The notes below the pieces were generated by a model, which searched no databases, had not been told where the DNA came from, and saw nothing but the letters and a program-made list of their open reading frames with translations. A DNA stretch of 36,170 bases, from the NCBI GenBank assembly GCA_015069565.1, contig SVIJ01000014.1, positions 1 through 36,170 on the forward strand, in the 5' to 3' direction. The stretch comes from Clostridiales bacterium (GTDB lineage Bacteria > Bacillota > Clostridia > Christensenellales > Borkfalkiaceae). The translations under genes and the position numbers were made by a program. Shown here one piece after another: positions 1 to 7,806 of this stretch (position 1 is its first letter; every line of letters starts with the position of its first letter).

Positions 1-169
1 CCATAGCGTCCTTAATTTGGACCTGCGTAGCAAAGTAGTATCCCAAGCCGCCTACGCCGCCAACCGTGCCGACTACGCCGAGTACAAACCCGAGCAACAG
101 ACAGCCGATTTTACCGGCGATACCGCTTTTCTTCTTCACAACCGTTTTGTTTCTTTCGCGTCTTGCCAT
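1..169 (-). CDS. N-terminal part of a single-pass membrane protein (cut by window start)
   Basis: Minus-strand reading from the ATG at 167-169 is open to the window edge (56 codons). It begins MARRERNKTVVKKKSG, a strongly basic cytoplasmic tail, followed by a Gly/Val/Leu-rich membrane segment (about residues 22-47, with many G-V-G steps) and then YYFATQVQIKDAM. This is the layout of a type II single-pass protein with a short cytoplasmic tail and a large extracellular domain off the window. A GGGAG ribosome site lies about 8 nt upstream and a near-perfect promoter at 247-275. The family cannot be named from the N-terminus. Confidence 0.7.
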   Translation of the reverse strand, partial: MARRERNKTVVKKKSGIAGKIGCLLLGFVLGVVGTVGGVGGLGYYFATQVQIKDAM

Positions 170-246
170 AAAAAAACTCCCTTATTTATACGTCTGCATA
201 GCGCGTATGCGCCTGTGCGACAATATATATGTTTTTATACAAAATC

Positions 247-275
247 ATTATACCGCATATTTTTCTAAAATGCAA
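247..275 (-). promoter_or_regulatory. Sigma-A promoter for the partial membrane protein gene
   Basis: On the minus strand TTGCAT (270-275) and TATAAT (247-252) are separated by 17 nt. It lies just beyond the terminator of the upstream phosphoribosyltransferase gene, so the two genes are separate units. Confidence 0.8.
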
Positions 276-285
276 GTATTACGCC

Positions 286-329
286 AAAAAAAATAGCGGA
301 TAATCAGCACTTTTTTTGCCATTATCCGC
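286..329 (-). terminator. Intrinsic terminator of the phosphoribosyltransferase gene
   Basis: Perfect 9-bp stem GCGGATAAT (296-304) / ATTATCCGC (321-329), followed on the minus strand by a run of eight T (286-293). Confidence 0.8.
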
Positions 330-350
330 AAATTTTTCCTTTTTTGTAAA

Positions 351-893
351 TTAGAGCAGGGGAATCGTACCCAAATAGATCACGTCTTCCCGTTTTGCCG
401 CGTCGCCTTCCGCCAAAACGAACGCCTTTTTGTGCAGGATGCCGCCCGCTTTTTCCACCAACGCTTCCAAGCCCGAAAGGGATGCGCCCGTGGAAACAAC
501 GTCGTCGACGATGGCAACCTTTTTGCCCTTCAAAAGCTCAACGTCGTGCTTGGAAAGGTAGAGCTTTTGCTCCTTGCCCGTCGTGATGGACGCTTCAATC
601 GTCACTTCAATCCCGTCCTGAACGTACAGCTTTTTGCTCTTGCGCGCAACTGCATAATAGCGCTGACCAAGATTACGGGAAACACAATGGGCGAGCTGTA
701 AGCCCTTCGATTCAGCGGTGAGTACCACTTCGCAATCGGTCAAATGCTTTGCAAGGAGCTTTGCGCAATGCTCGGTGAGCTCGTTGTCGCCGTGCAGGTT
801 GAAAAATGCAATGTTGATGCCCGAGGGCAGGGGAAGAATGGGTAATTCTGCTTTGAAGCCTTCAAAATCTACTACGTATACGTTTTTGCTCAT
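351..893 (-). CDS. Type I phosphoribosyltransferase, APRT-like
   Basis: 180 aa. Near residue 125 it carries the PRPP-binding signature VAIVDDVVSTGAS, a hydrophobic strand, two Asp and a TG(A/G)S loop, diagnostic of type I phosphoribosyltransferases. Upstream TAESKGLQLAH and ARKSKKLYV resemble the substrate-side and dimer-loop motifs of adenine and xanthine enzymes. The likely role is purine base salvage: base + PRPP to nucleotide + PPi. The N-terminus lacks the classical APRT segment, so the base used is uncertain; proteins of this type are often annotated simply as phosphoribosyltransferase. The start is supported by AAGGCGG upstream. It is a single-gene unit with its own terminator. No purine riboswitch is visible in the short leader. 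Confidence 0.85.
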   Translation of the reverse strand: MSKNVYVVDFEGFKAELPILPLPSGINIAFFNLHGDNELTEHCAKLLAKHLTDCEVVLTAESKGLQLAHCVSRNLGQRYYAVARKSKKLYVQDGIEVTIEASITTGKEQKLYLSKHDVELLKGKKVAIVDDVVSTGASLSGLEALVEKAGGILHKKAFVLAEGDAAKREDVIYLGTIPLL

Positions 894-919
894 AGTAAAA
901 CCGCCTTAAATTAGTATCT

Positions 920-948
920 ATTATACATTGTAGCACCTTCTTAAAAAA
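920..948 (-). promoter_or_regulatory. Probable promoter of the phosphoribosyltransferase gene
   Basis: A perfect TATAAT (920-925, minus strand) lies about 27 nt before the start codon. The -35 region is only a T-run, so the -10 carries most of the evidence. Confidence 0.5.
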
Positions 949-1019
949 AAGTAAACCTATTCACGGAAAAAAGAAAAATATTTTTTTTGCGAAAAGGTGA
1001 GCTTGCGCCCAAAAGCAGA

Positions 1020-1048
1020 TTGACAAACACGCCGTTGTATGGTAGAAT
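1020..1048 (+). promoter_or_regulatory. Sigma-A promoter for recX-birA
   Basis: TTGACA (1020-1025), 17-nt spacer, TAGAAT (1043-1048), about 57 nt before the recX start. No LexA/DinR-type operator was recognised around it. Confidence 0.8.
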
Positions 1049-1105
1049 AATACCGCTTTCCCTTCCGCTTGGAAGGACAAAAAACGCGACGAAAAGGAAA
1101 ATCGT

Positions 1106-1729
1106 ATGGAAATCACCGCCATCACCCCCCAAGCCAAAGACAAAACCCGTTGCTCGATTTACGTCGACGGGCGTTTTTATTGCGGCTTGACGCTGGAAAC
1201 GACGGTGAAAAACCGCTTGAAGGTGGGGCAGACGGTCACGGGAGGGTATTTGAGCGAAATCCAGCTCGAAAGTGAGAAGCGCACGGCGCTTGACAAGGCG
1301 CTCACCCACATCACCGCCACCCAAAAAACGGAAAAGGAAGTCGCCGACTTTTTGACGAAAAAGGGGTACTTGCCTGCGACGGTGGAATACGTTTTAGAGA
1401 AGATGCGCTCGTACGGCTTTGTCAACGACGAAGACTATGCTAAGGCGTATGCGGAAAGCAAATCCAAGAAAAAAGGCGTTCGCTTGATTCGTCAGGAATT
1501 GCGCGCAAAAGGGGTTTCGGACGAGCAGGCGCAGGCGGTGCTTGTAGAGATCGACGAAGACACGCAAATTGCGGCGGCAAAATCGATTTTGGAAAAGTAT
1601 ATGCGCGGCAAAACCGCCGACGCACCCACCCTGCAAAAGGCGTATCGGCACTTGCTTTCGAAGGGCTTTTCTTACGACGTTGCAAAATCGGCGCTTTCGT
1701 CGCTTGGCGACGTGGATGAAATGCAATAA
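1106..1729 (+). CDS. recX: Regulatory protein RecX
   Basis: 207 aa, the usual size for Gram-positive RecX, which binds RecA filaments and modulates strand exchange and SOS induction. Family features visible: an N-terminal RCSIYVDGRFYCGL beta segment, then repeated three-helix modules including EVADFLTKKGYLPATVEYVLEK, YGFVNDEDYAKAY and GVRLIRQELRAKGV. The ATG is preceded by AAAAGGAAA. birA follows 17 nt after the stop, so the two are probably co-transcribed. recA itself is not in the window. Confidence 0.88.
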   Translation: MEITAITPQAKDKTRCSIYVDGRFYCGLTLETTVKNRLKVGQTVTGGYLSEIQLESEKRTALDKALTHITATQKTEKEVADFLTKKGYLPATVEYVLEKMRSYGFVNDEDYAKAYAESKSKKKGVRLIRQELRAKGVSDEQAQAVLVEIDEDTQIAAAKSILEKYMRGKTADAPTLQKAYRHLLSKGFSYDVAKSALSSLGDVDEMQ

Positions 1730-1746
1730 AAGGGGGCAGGTACGCG

Positions 1747-2463
1747 ATGAAATGGATAGAATACCGCTTTGACAGCCTGCCGTCTACGCAGGATTTTTTG
1801 CAAAAAAAACGCTCGGAAGGGCAAAATATGCTCGCCGTCGCAAGTGTGCAAACGACAGGAAAAGGCACGAAGGGCAGGCGCTTTGAATGCGGCGAAGGGG
1901 GGCTTTGGCTCTCGGCGCTCGTCTTTCACGAAAACGCCCCTGCAAAGGACGCTTTTTTGATGATGTCGCGCGCGGCGGTGGCGGTGTGTAAGACCTTGGA
2001 ATGCTACGGCTTAACGCCGCAAATCAAATGGGCAAACGACGTTTTGCTTGGACGAAGAAAGGTGTGCGGAATCTTGACGGAAAACGAGCTTTCAGGCTCG
2101 CAAATCCGTTCCACTCTTTGGGGAATCGGCTTGAACGTCAACAACTCGCTCTCGGACGAGCTTGCGCCGATTGCAACGACTGTATGTAAGCGCCTTGGCA
2201 AACCGCTTGATTTGCGCGAAGTGGAAGAGCGTTTGCTGGAAAACCTGCTTGCGCCATTTTCTTTTGAAGAATATCGCAGCCGCATGGCGTATTTGGGGGA
2301 AGAAATCCCCTTTGTAATCGGTGAGCAGGTAAAATACGCCACCTTGCTTGGCGTGAACGAGCGGGGGGAGCTTCTTCTCGAAGAAGACGGGAAGACGGTG
2401 GCTTATCCGTATGGGGAAATATCCTTTGCTCGCCGTTCCAAACCGAATTTAACCAGGTTTTGA
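1747..2463 (+). CDS. birA: Biotin--[acetyl-CoA carboxylase] ligase, monofunctional
   Basis: 238 aa. It activates biotin to biotinyl-AMP and transfers it to the biotin carboxyl carrier lysine. Visible motifs are the adenylate loop GKGTKGR (residues 38-44), KWANDVLL (94-101) with the downstream KVCGIL segment, and GIGLNVN. It begins directly with the catalytic domain, so the N-terminal winged HTH of the bifunctional BirA repressor is absent and it should not regulate biotin genes itself. The start is set by a GGGGGCAGGT stretch just upstream. A 7-bp inverted repeat (GCGGAAA at 2466, TTTCCGC at 2494) follows the stop but has no T-run. Confidence 0.92.
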   Translation: MKWIEYRFDSLPSTQDFLQKKRSEGQNMLAVASVQTTGKGTKGRRFECGEGGLWLSALVFHENAPAKDAFLMMSRAAVAVCKTLECYGLTPQIKWANDVLLGRRKVCGILTENELSGSQIRSTLWGIGLNVNNSLSDELAPIATTVCKRLGKPLDLREVEERLLENLLAPFSFEEYRSRMAYLGEEIPFVIGEQVKYATLLGVNERGELLLEEDGKTVAYPYGEISFARRSKPNLTRF

Positions 2464-2534
2464 CGGCGGAAAAGCCCCAATACTAAAACAGGATTTCCGC
2501 TTGCAATACAGGCTAGGCGAAGATAAGGAAGAGT

Positions 2535-4061
2535 ATGAAGTATATTTTGACGAATGAACAAATGCGTGAAGCGGACGCGTTCACCATCGAAACCTTGGGC
2601 GTTCCGTCCTTGGAGCTGATGGAGCGCGCGGGTATCGCGTTAAAAAAAGAAGCGGAGCGGCTTGCTCCGACGGGGAAGATTTTGATCGTTTGCGGCGGTG
2701 GCAACAACGGCGGCGACGGCTTTGTTTGCGGTAGACATTTACTGCTTGAAGGCAGAGAAACGGACGCCGTATTTTTTGCGGAAAAGCGCACGCACGAGTG
2801 TGAAGTCAACCTGTCCGAGTTTATGCTGAATAACGGCCGTATTTACGATGAGATTCCCGATAGCGAGTATGCGCTTGTGATCGACTGTCTTTTCGGTACG
2901 GGCTATTCCTATCGCGACGACGAGCGCACGGCTGCGGTGATTCGCAAGCTGAACACCTTGAAAAAGCGGGGCGCGAAGATTCTTTCTGCGGACATTCCTT
3001 CGGGGGTATGCGGCAATAGCGGCATTGCCAAGGGGGAAGCGGTGGATGCGGACGTCACCTTGTGCTTTGGCGAGATGAAAGGCGGCGTAGTTCTTTGCGA
3101 TGGGCTCGATTATGCAGGGGAAGTGCGCCGCGCGGACATCGGTATTGCTTTGCCTGCCTTTGATGCGGACGGAAACGGCTATGCGCGCCTTGCGGAAGAA
3201 GACGAGATTTGTCAGCTTTTGCCAAAACGTAAACGAAATACCCACAAAGGCAATTACGGCAGAGCAACGGTGGTTGCAGGTAGTGAAAAATATACGGGCG
3301 CGGCGTATTTGTCTACGCTTGCGGCGGTTCGTAGCGGCGCAGGGTATACGACGTTGATGCTGCCTAAAAACCTATTCCCGATTTTTGCGCTCAAAATTCC
3401 CGAAGCCTTGCTTTCTATCACAAACGAAGGGGGCAGGTACGCGTTTAAGGAAGAAATTATGGCAAAAATCCCCAAGGGTGCGGTGGCGTACGGCATGGGG
3501 ATGGACGTTTCCGAAGACGTTGCGATGGGGGCGGAATATTTACTCTCTCATCACGAAGGGATACTCGTGCTGGATGCAGACGCGCTCAATTCCTTGGCAG
3601 AATACCGCTTTGAAAACCTTTCCGCGCTATTCCAAAACGCGACGTGTGAAGTGGTGCTCACCCCCCATCCGAGAGAGTTTGCACGGCTTATCGGCGTGGA
3701 CTGCTCGCAGGTGGTGGAAAACGCCCTTTCCCTTTCGCAGAAGTATGCGAAGGAGTGGGGCTGTACCGTACTTTTGAAGGGCGCGGCAACGATTGTCACC
3801 GACGGCAAGCGGACGTTGATTACGAATCGCGGTACGGCAGGTCAAGCCAAAGGGGGAAGCGGCGACGTGCTTTCGGGGGTGATTGCAGGGCTTTGCGCTT
3901 CTGCGCTCGGTAGCTTTGAAGGGGCGCTTACGGCGGCATACCTTTGCGGCGTCGCGGCGGAGCTTGCCACGGCGGATATCGGGGAATATTCCCTGACGGC
4001 AACGGACGTAATCTCGTACCTGGGTAAGGCATTTCTACAATTACAAGATTTTGAGAATTGA
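2535..4061 (+). CDS. nnr: Bifunctional NAD(P)H-hydrate epimerase / ADP-dependent NAD(P)H-hydrate dehydratase
   Basis: 508 aa, a fusion of the two nicotinamide-nucleotide repair enzymes. The N-terminal YjeF_N epimerase domain (about residues 1-215) has GGGNNGGDGFVCGR from residue 54 and an IDCLFGTG segment. The C-terminal carbohydrate-kinase-like domain (about 225-505) has the TPHPREFARL segment and KGGSGDVLSG near residue 440. Together they convert damaged hydrated NAD(P)HX back to NAD(P)H. AAGGAAG supports the start. The TGA stop lies inside the first linker of hairpin array 1, so the repeat begins at the very end of the gene. Confidence 0.93.
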   Translation: MKYILTNEQMREADAFTIETLGVPSLELMERAGIALKKEAERLAPTGKILIVCGGGNNGGDGFVCGRHLLLEGRETDAVFFAEKRTHECEVNLSEFMLNNGRIYDEIPDSEYALVIDCLFGTGYSYRDDERTAAVIRKLNTLKKRGAKILSADIPSGVCGNSGIAKGEAVDADVTLCFGEMKGGVVLCDGLDYAGEVRRADIGIALPAFDADGNGYARLAEEDEICQLLPKRKRNTHKGNYGRATVVAGSEKYTGAAYLSTLAAVRSGAGYTTLMLPKNLFPIFALKIPEALLSITNEGGRYAFKEEIMAKIPKGAVAYGMGMDVSEDVAMGAEYLLSHHEGILVLDADALNSLAEYRFENLSALFQNATCEVVLTPHPREFARLIGVDCSQVVENALSLSQKYAKEWGCTVLLKGAATIVTDGKRTLITNRGTAGQAKGGSGDVLSGVIAGLCASALGSFEGALTAAYLCGVAAELATADIGEYSLTATDVISYLGKAFLQLQDFEN

Positions 4062-4266
4062 ACCCTTTGGGTTCGTGAATTGCATATTTCATATGCGTGA
4101 ATTGAACGCAGGGAGCGTTCGTGAATAGATTGCTGTTGCAATCGTTGTGGGGGAATTTATTTTAGCTATAACGCAAGGCTTTGCCTTGCAATTCACGTTT
4201 TCGAGAGAAAACAATTCTTGGAGCGTATGCGAGAATTCACGATTTGCGTTTGGCAAATCAATTCAC
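4053..4266. repeat. Hairpin array 1: four left linkers, centre, four right linkers
   Basis: Left linkers related to GTGAATTG start at 4053, 4075, 4097 and 4121; right linkers related to CAATTCAC start at 4189, 4212, 4233 and 4259, giving a period of about 21-26 nt. Between them are small hairpins with unrelated stems: AACCC/GGGTT, CATAT/ATATG, AACGC/GCGTT, ATTGC/GCAAT, then CAAGG/CCTTG, GTTTTC/GAAAAC, a weak CTTG/CGAG and GATTTG/CAAATC. The centre (about 4142-4173) is a CGTT/AACG-bounded loop with GTGGGGGAATTTAT. The array fills the entire space between two convergent genes. No transposase or target-site duplication is visible. Function unknown. Confidence 0.88.
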
Positions 4267-4270
4267 TTTA

Positions 4271-5038
4271 CTATTCCTTTCCAAAGATGCGTATAAGCAT
4301 AGACGTGACGACCAAAAAAATTCCCATCAACAAATAGTAATAAGGAAATGGCGAAAACAGAGAAGAGATTAAAAGCAACGCGCCGCTCGTCAAAAACGGG
4401 CGGGCGTTCTTTTTTTGTAGCCAAAGCGCAAAGCCGCGCTTTTTCTTTTTTGTAAAAGCCTTTTCGCTTTTGTATTCTACGGGTAGGGCGTTTTTTTCTT
4501 TTAAGCGTAAGTAGATTTCTTCTGCGGTAAAAACGCGGACGGTGAACCGAGATAAAAACCGCTCGCAATCGCTATCGAGCGAAGAACAAAGCAAGATACA
4601 TTCCCCTTCCGTCGGCTGGGCGAGCAGAGGCAAGACGTGGTTGGCCGTGAGCGGTGACGCCAAAAACAAAGGAAAGAGCAAGCCTTCGTCGGTTGCAACG
4701 AAATGCCTTCCGCCGTAGCGGCTGATGTGGACGGTTTCCGATTGCAAAAAAGGCTCGGTGCGCTCGGCGAAAAACTCCGCTTGTTCCCGTTGGGATAGAA
4801 GCGCAAGATGCAAAGAAAGCATTTCCGCCTGCCGTTTTTCCTGTGCTTTTAACTGTTTGCCGCGATATTTTTTCTTCATCCAAAGCCCGACGAAGCCGCA
4901 AACGCATATTCCAAGCAGGGCGGAGAGTAGCGCAGAGAGCCAAAGCTCGACGCCGCGAAAGCGCAAATAGCAAAGTACGGGCAAAAAAACGACGGTAAAG
5001 GCGAAGATTAAATCGGAAAAATAAGCGGATTTTTTCAT
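4271..5038 (-). CDS. Uncharacterised multi-pass membrane protein with central soluble domain
   Basis: 255 aa. Two hydrophobic segments near the N-terminus (about residues 9-27 and 33-54) are followed by a basic and glutamine/glutamate-rich helical stretch (55-90), a soluble domain of about 120 residues, and a C-terminal hydrophobic pair (about 215-250) after a Lys-rich patch. No catalytic motif was recognised and the family is unknown to me. The start is well supported by AAGGAG 6 nt upstream. It is convergent with nnr, and the hairpin array occupies the gap. Confidence 0.75.
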   Translation of the reverse strand: MKKSAYFSDLIFAFTVVFLPVLCYLRFRGVELWLSALLSALLGICVCGFVGLWMKKKYRGKQLKAQEKRQAEMLSLHLALLSQREQAEFFAERTEPFLQSETVHISRYGGRHFVATDEGLLFPLFLASPLTANHVLPLLAQPTEGECILLCSSLDSDCERFLSRFTVRVFTAEEIYLRLKEKNALPVEYKSEKAFTKKKKRGFALWLQKKNARPFLTSGALLLISSLFSPFPYYYLLMGIFLVVTSMLIRIFGKE

Positions 5039-5087
5039 AAAAAACTCCTTGTTTTACGATTTTTCCCAGAAAGGCGTGTACTTAAAC

Positions 5088-5116
5088 TTGAAAAAATGCA
5101 AAAAATGATATATAAT
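5088..5116 (+). promoter_or_regulatory. Sigma-A promoter for nadD/yqeK-rsfS
   Basis: TTGAAA (5088-5093), 17-nt A-rich spacer, TATAAT (5111-5116), 38 nt before the start codon. Confidence 0.8.
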
Positions 5117-5154
5117 AGTAATAGAGTAAGCGTTTATAGACGCAGGGTGAAAGT

Positions 5155-6306
5155 ATGCGGATAGGCATTTTTGGTGGGTCGTTCGATCCCATTCACAACG
5201 AGCATATCGCGCTTGCGCGGCAGGCGGTGGTCGATCTTTTGTTGGATCGGCTGTTCGTTATGCCTGCGGCAAATCCCCCGCATAAGCCTTGGCGCGTTTT
5301 AACGCCCGACAAAGACCGTTTGAAAATGTGCGAGCTTGCCTTTGCCGAAGACGAGAAAATCACGGTCAGCGATTACGAGCTGAAAAAAGGGGGCGCGAGC
5401 TACACCTATTTGACGGTGCGGCATTTCAAGGAGCTCTATCCAAACGCCGAGCTATTCTTCTTGATGGGTACGGATATGCTACGCAATTTCCCTTTGTGGA
5501 AAGAGCCGAAGGATATCCTGCAAAACGCGACCCTTGCCGTTTGCGCTCGCGCGGAAGAGCAGGGCTGGGCGCAGGAAGAACAGGCGGTGTTTTATGAAAA
5601 GTTCGGTGCGAAGTTTGCCGTTCTCTCATACGAAGGGAAGGACGTTTCATCCACCAAAATCCGCGTTTTGGCAGGGGCAGGGTTGGATATAACGCCGTTT
5701 ACCGATGAAAAGGTGGCGAAGTATATCCAAGAGAAGGAGCTGTATGCAATCCAAGGTGCGAAGGAGTCGCTTGCCCTGCAAAAACCTTCCCGTGCGGCGC
5801 ATAGCGTTCGTGTGGCGATGCTTGCGGCAAAGCGCGCAGGGGAGCTACGCCTTTCCGAGAAACAAGCATTACAAGCGTGTTTTCTACACGACTGTGCGAA
5901 AAACCTTGCGTTGGACGCTCCGCTTTTGCAGGGCTTTATACCGCCGAAGGATTGCCCGAACTCGGTTTTGCATCAGTACGCAGGCGAATACGTAGCTCGG
6001 ACACAGCTTGGTGTGACGGACGAAGAAGTGCTTTCCGCGATTGCTTGCCACACGAGCGGCAAAAAAAATATGTCCGTCTTAGACAAGCTTGTGTTTTTGG
6101 CGGATCTTGTGGAAGAAGAGCGGAGTTATCCAGGCGTGGAGCGCTTGCGAAAACTCTTTTGGGAAGACTTAGACGCCTGTCTTTTGGCGGCGCTGGAAGA
6201 TACGGTGGAATATTTAACACGGTCGGGGATGCCCGTCTACGGCATTACCTTGGCGGCGAGAGAATACTATCAAAAGGAGAAAAATTATGGAAGAAATGAC
6301 GAATAG
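5155..6306 (+). CDS. nadD: Fusion protein: nicotinate-nucleotide adenylyltransferase (NadD) + YqeK HD phosphohydrolase
   Basis: 383 aa, twice the usual NadD length. Residues 1-200 are NadD: GGSFDPIH at 7-14 with H14 and H17 as the nucleotidyltransferase HxxH, and SSTKIR at 165-170. This enzyme converts NaMN + ATP to deamido-NAD. Residues about 205-383 are a YqeK-type HD domain with H216, H245-D246, H273, H299 and D317. YqeK proteins are known symmetrical Ap4A hydrolases (Ap4A to two ADP). In Bacillus nadD and yqeK are adjacent separate genes followed by rsfS; here the first two are one reading frame. The end overlaps rsfS by 20 nt. Confidence 0.93.
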   Translation: MRIGIFGGSFDPIHNEHIALARQAVVDLLLDRLFVMPAANPPHKPWRVLTPDKDRLKMCELAFAEDEKITVSDYELKKGGASYTYLTVRHFKELYPNAELFFLMGTDMLRNFPLWKEPKDILQNATLAVCARAEEQGWAQEEQAVFYEKFGAKFAVLSYEGKDVSSTKIRVLAGAGLDITPFTDEKVAKYIQEKELYAIQGAKESLALQKPSRAAHSVRVAMLAAKRAGELRLSEKQALQACFLHDCAKNLALDAPLLQGFIPPKDCPNSVLHQYAGEYVARTQLGVTDEEVLSAIACHTSGKKNMSVLDKLVFLADLVEEERSYPGVERLRKLFWEDLDACLLAALEDTVEYLTRSGMPVYGITLAAREYYQKEKNYGRNDE

Positions 6307-6655
6307 CAAAAAACTGGCGTTGACGGCGTGTAAGGCGCTTTCGGAAAAGCGTGGCAGAGATATCGTAATGCTGTACGTGCGCGAGCGTACTTCTCTTTGC
6401 GATTATTTTGTAATCGCAAGCGCGGGCAGCGCGGCGCAAATTAAGGCGATGGGCGAGCGCGTGGAAGAGCTTGTGGAAAAGGAGCTTGGCATCGAGCCCA
6501 CCCGCGCGGAAGGTGTGCGTGACGGCAGATGGGGCGTAATTGACTACGGCGACGTAATCGTGCATATCTTCAACGACGATACTCGTTTGTTCTACCACCT
6601 GGAACGCCTTTGGTCGGACGGCGAAAATATGGAAAAATACGTTGACGAAGACTAA
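6287..6655 (+). CDS. rsfS: Ribosome silencing factor RsfS
   Basis: 122 aa. RsfS binds ribosomal protein L14 on the 50S subunit and blocks 30S joining when nutrients are limited. The family core is clear: DYFVIASAGSAAQIKAM, the WGVIDYGDVIVHIF segment, and a C-terminal FYHLERLW. AAAGGAG lies 7 nt before the ATG, inside the end of nadD/yqeK; the 20-nt overlap suggests translational coupling. The nadD-yqeK-rsfS order is conserved in Firmicutes, and the transcript ends at the terminator just downstream. Confidence 0.93.
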   Translation: MEEMTNSKKLALTACKALSEKRGRDIVMLYVRERTSLCDYFVIASAGSAAQIKAMGERVEELVEKELGIEPTRAEGVRDGRWGVIDYGDVIVHIFNDDTRLFYHLERLWSDGENMEKYVDED

Positions 6656-6688
6656 TTTCCCCTATACAGGTACGGATTGAAAAGAAAA

Positions 6689-6713
6689 AACGCCTTTTGA
6701 CGGGCGTTTTTTT
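6689..6713 (+). terminator. Intrinsic terminator after rsfS
   Basis: AACGCC (6689-6694) / GGCGTT (6703-6708) stem followed by T7. Confidence 0.75.
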
Positions 6714-6730
6714 GTTTCTTAAAATATCGG

Positions 6731-6952
6731 CTATTCAAATTTAATTTTCTTGGGCGCGGAGTAGACGTTCTTTTTGCGGCTACGCTTTTCCACGATGTAG
6801 TAAACGGGTTCGGGTGGTGGCGGTGCAGGCGGCGGCACGGGCGGCTTTTTTCGTCCTTGCGTTCGGTGTAAAAAATACAGTACGGTATGTACGCTTAAAA
6901 AGCAAAGCGCGAAGAGCGCGCAGAGCCAAAAAAATCCTAAAAATACTTTCAT
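6731..6952 (-). CDS. Small single-pass membrane protein with proline-rich linker
   Basis: 73 aa from the ATG at 6950-6952. A single N-terminal hydrophobic helix (about residues 2-22) is followed by a basic patch, a PPVPPPAPPPPEP stretch and a basic tail ending in APKKIKFE. This start is preferred because the membrane helix begins there and AAAGGGG lies about 12 nt upstream; an upstream in-frame ATG (7046-7048) would add 32 residues without character. Divergent from cwlD. No family was recognised; coding status rests on the plausible architecture. Confidence 0.5.
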   Translation of the reverse strand: MKVFLGFFWLCALFALCFLSVHTVLYFLHRTQGRKKPPVPPPAPPPPEPVYYIVEKRSRKKNVYSAPKKIKFE

Positions 6953-7065
6953 ATCGGTAGTATAACCCCTTTTTATGGTGGAAAAAATAGAAAGGAAGGC
7001 GAAGGGTTGCTGATTTTGTCGAAAGTGCAGGTCGCACGAATTGAGCATGAATTGCCGATTTATCG

Positions 7066-7081
7066 CATACCATAAGGTATG
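7066..7081 (+). promoter_or_regulatory. Perfect palindrome over the cwlD start codon
   Basis: CATACC-ATAA-GGTATG, 6 bp per arm, includes the ATG and the only ribosome-site-like bases (AAGG). CATACCAT also matches seven of eight positions of a Bacillus sigma-E -10 (CATACAMT), but the -35 is weak, so hairpin and promoter readings are both tentative. Confidence 0.35.
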
Positions 7082-7789
7082 AAAAATACAAAAAAAAGAA
7101 TGTTGGGGATCGCCCTTGCGTTGGCGATCGGGTATTGCTTTGTGGTGGGAGTTTGCTTTCGCGCGCTCAGCGCGCCTGCCGCAGTGGCTGGGGTGACGGA
7201 ATTAAAGCTCGTAGTGGATGCAGGGCACGGCGGAATTGACGGCGGCGTGGTCGGTGTGAAGACGAAGCGAAAAGAGAGCGACGTCAATCTCTCGATTGCC
7301 TATCTTTTGAAGGATAGGCTGACCGACGCAGGCTTTTCGGTGACGATGACCCGCACGACCGACCAAGGCTTGTATGGTACAACCTTGCCTGGTTTTAAGC
7401 GTCGGGACTTAGAAAAACGCAAGGAAATTTGTGAACGCGCCGCGCCCACCTTCGTGGTATCTATTCATCAAAATTTTTACCCTTCATCGGCGTCACGTGG
7501 GGGGCAGGTATTCTTTGAAAAGGAAAATCCGCAAAGCAAAGCGCTTGCCGAGAGTCTGCAAAAGGAGCTGAACGTGCTCTATGAAAAGCAGGGAGTGAAG
7601 CCGCGCGTTGCCGCCGCGGGGGATTACTATATGTTGAAAATCACCCCCCCGTCCGTGATTGTCGAATGCGGTTTTTTGTCTAACCCGAAGGACGATGAGT
7701 TGCTTGCCGACGGCAATTTTTGCGCCGCGCTTGCGGAAGCGATTGCGACGGGGGTGCTTTCCGAGATCAAAAATCTTGCCGCAACGTAA
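7079..7789 (+). CDS. cwlD: N-acetylmuramoyl-L-alanine amidase, CwlD-like
   Basis: 236 aa, essentially the length of Bacillus CwlD. A membrane anchor (about residues 7-26) precedes a single Amidase_3 domain: VVDAGHGGIDGG with H50, E66 in the KESDVN segment, H130 in VSIHQNF, and IVECGFLSNPKDD near residue 200. These are the zinc ligands and catalytic Glu of the family. CwlD removes stem peptides during spore cortex synthesis so that muramic-delta-lactam can form. With sigH, spoVA and yunB nearby a sporulation role is likely, although the domain alone cannot exclude a vegetative amidase. The start is embedded in a palindrome. Confidence 0.82.
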   Translation: MKNTKKRMLGIALALAIGYCFVVGVCFRALSAPAAVAGVTELKLVVDAGHGGIDGGVVGVKTKRKESDVNLSIAYLLKDRLTDAGFSVTMTRTTDQGLYGTTLPGFKRRDLEKRKEICERAAPTFVVSIHQNFYPSSASRGGQVFFEKENPQSKALAESLQKELNVLYEKQGVKPRVAAAGDYYMLKITPPSVIVECGFLSNPKDDELLADGNFCAALAEAIATGVLSEIKNLAAT

Positions 7790-7806
7790 GATTTTTTGAA
7801 AAATGC

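Noticed and set aside
894-1019. Purine riboswitch before the phosphoribosyltransferase gene
   Set aside because: The leader after the -10 is too short (about 20 nt) for an aptamer.
4053-4266. Insertion sequence or MITE
   Set aside because: No transposase, no matching terminal inverted repeats beyond the linkers, and no target-site duplication could be identified.
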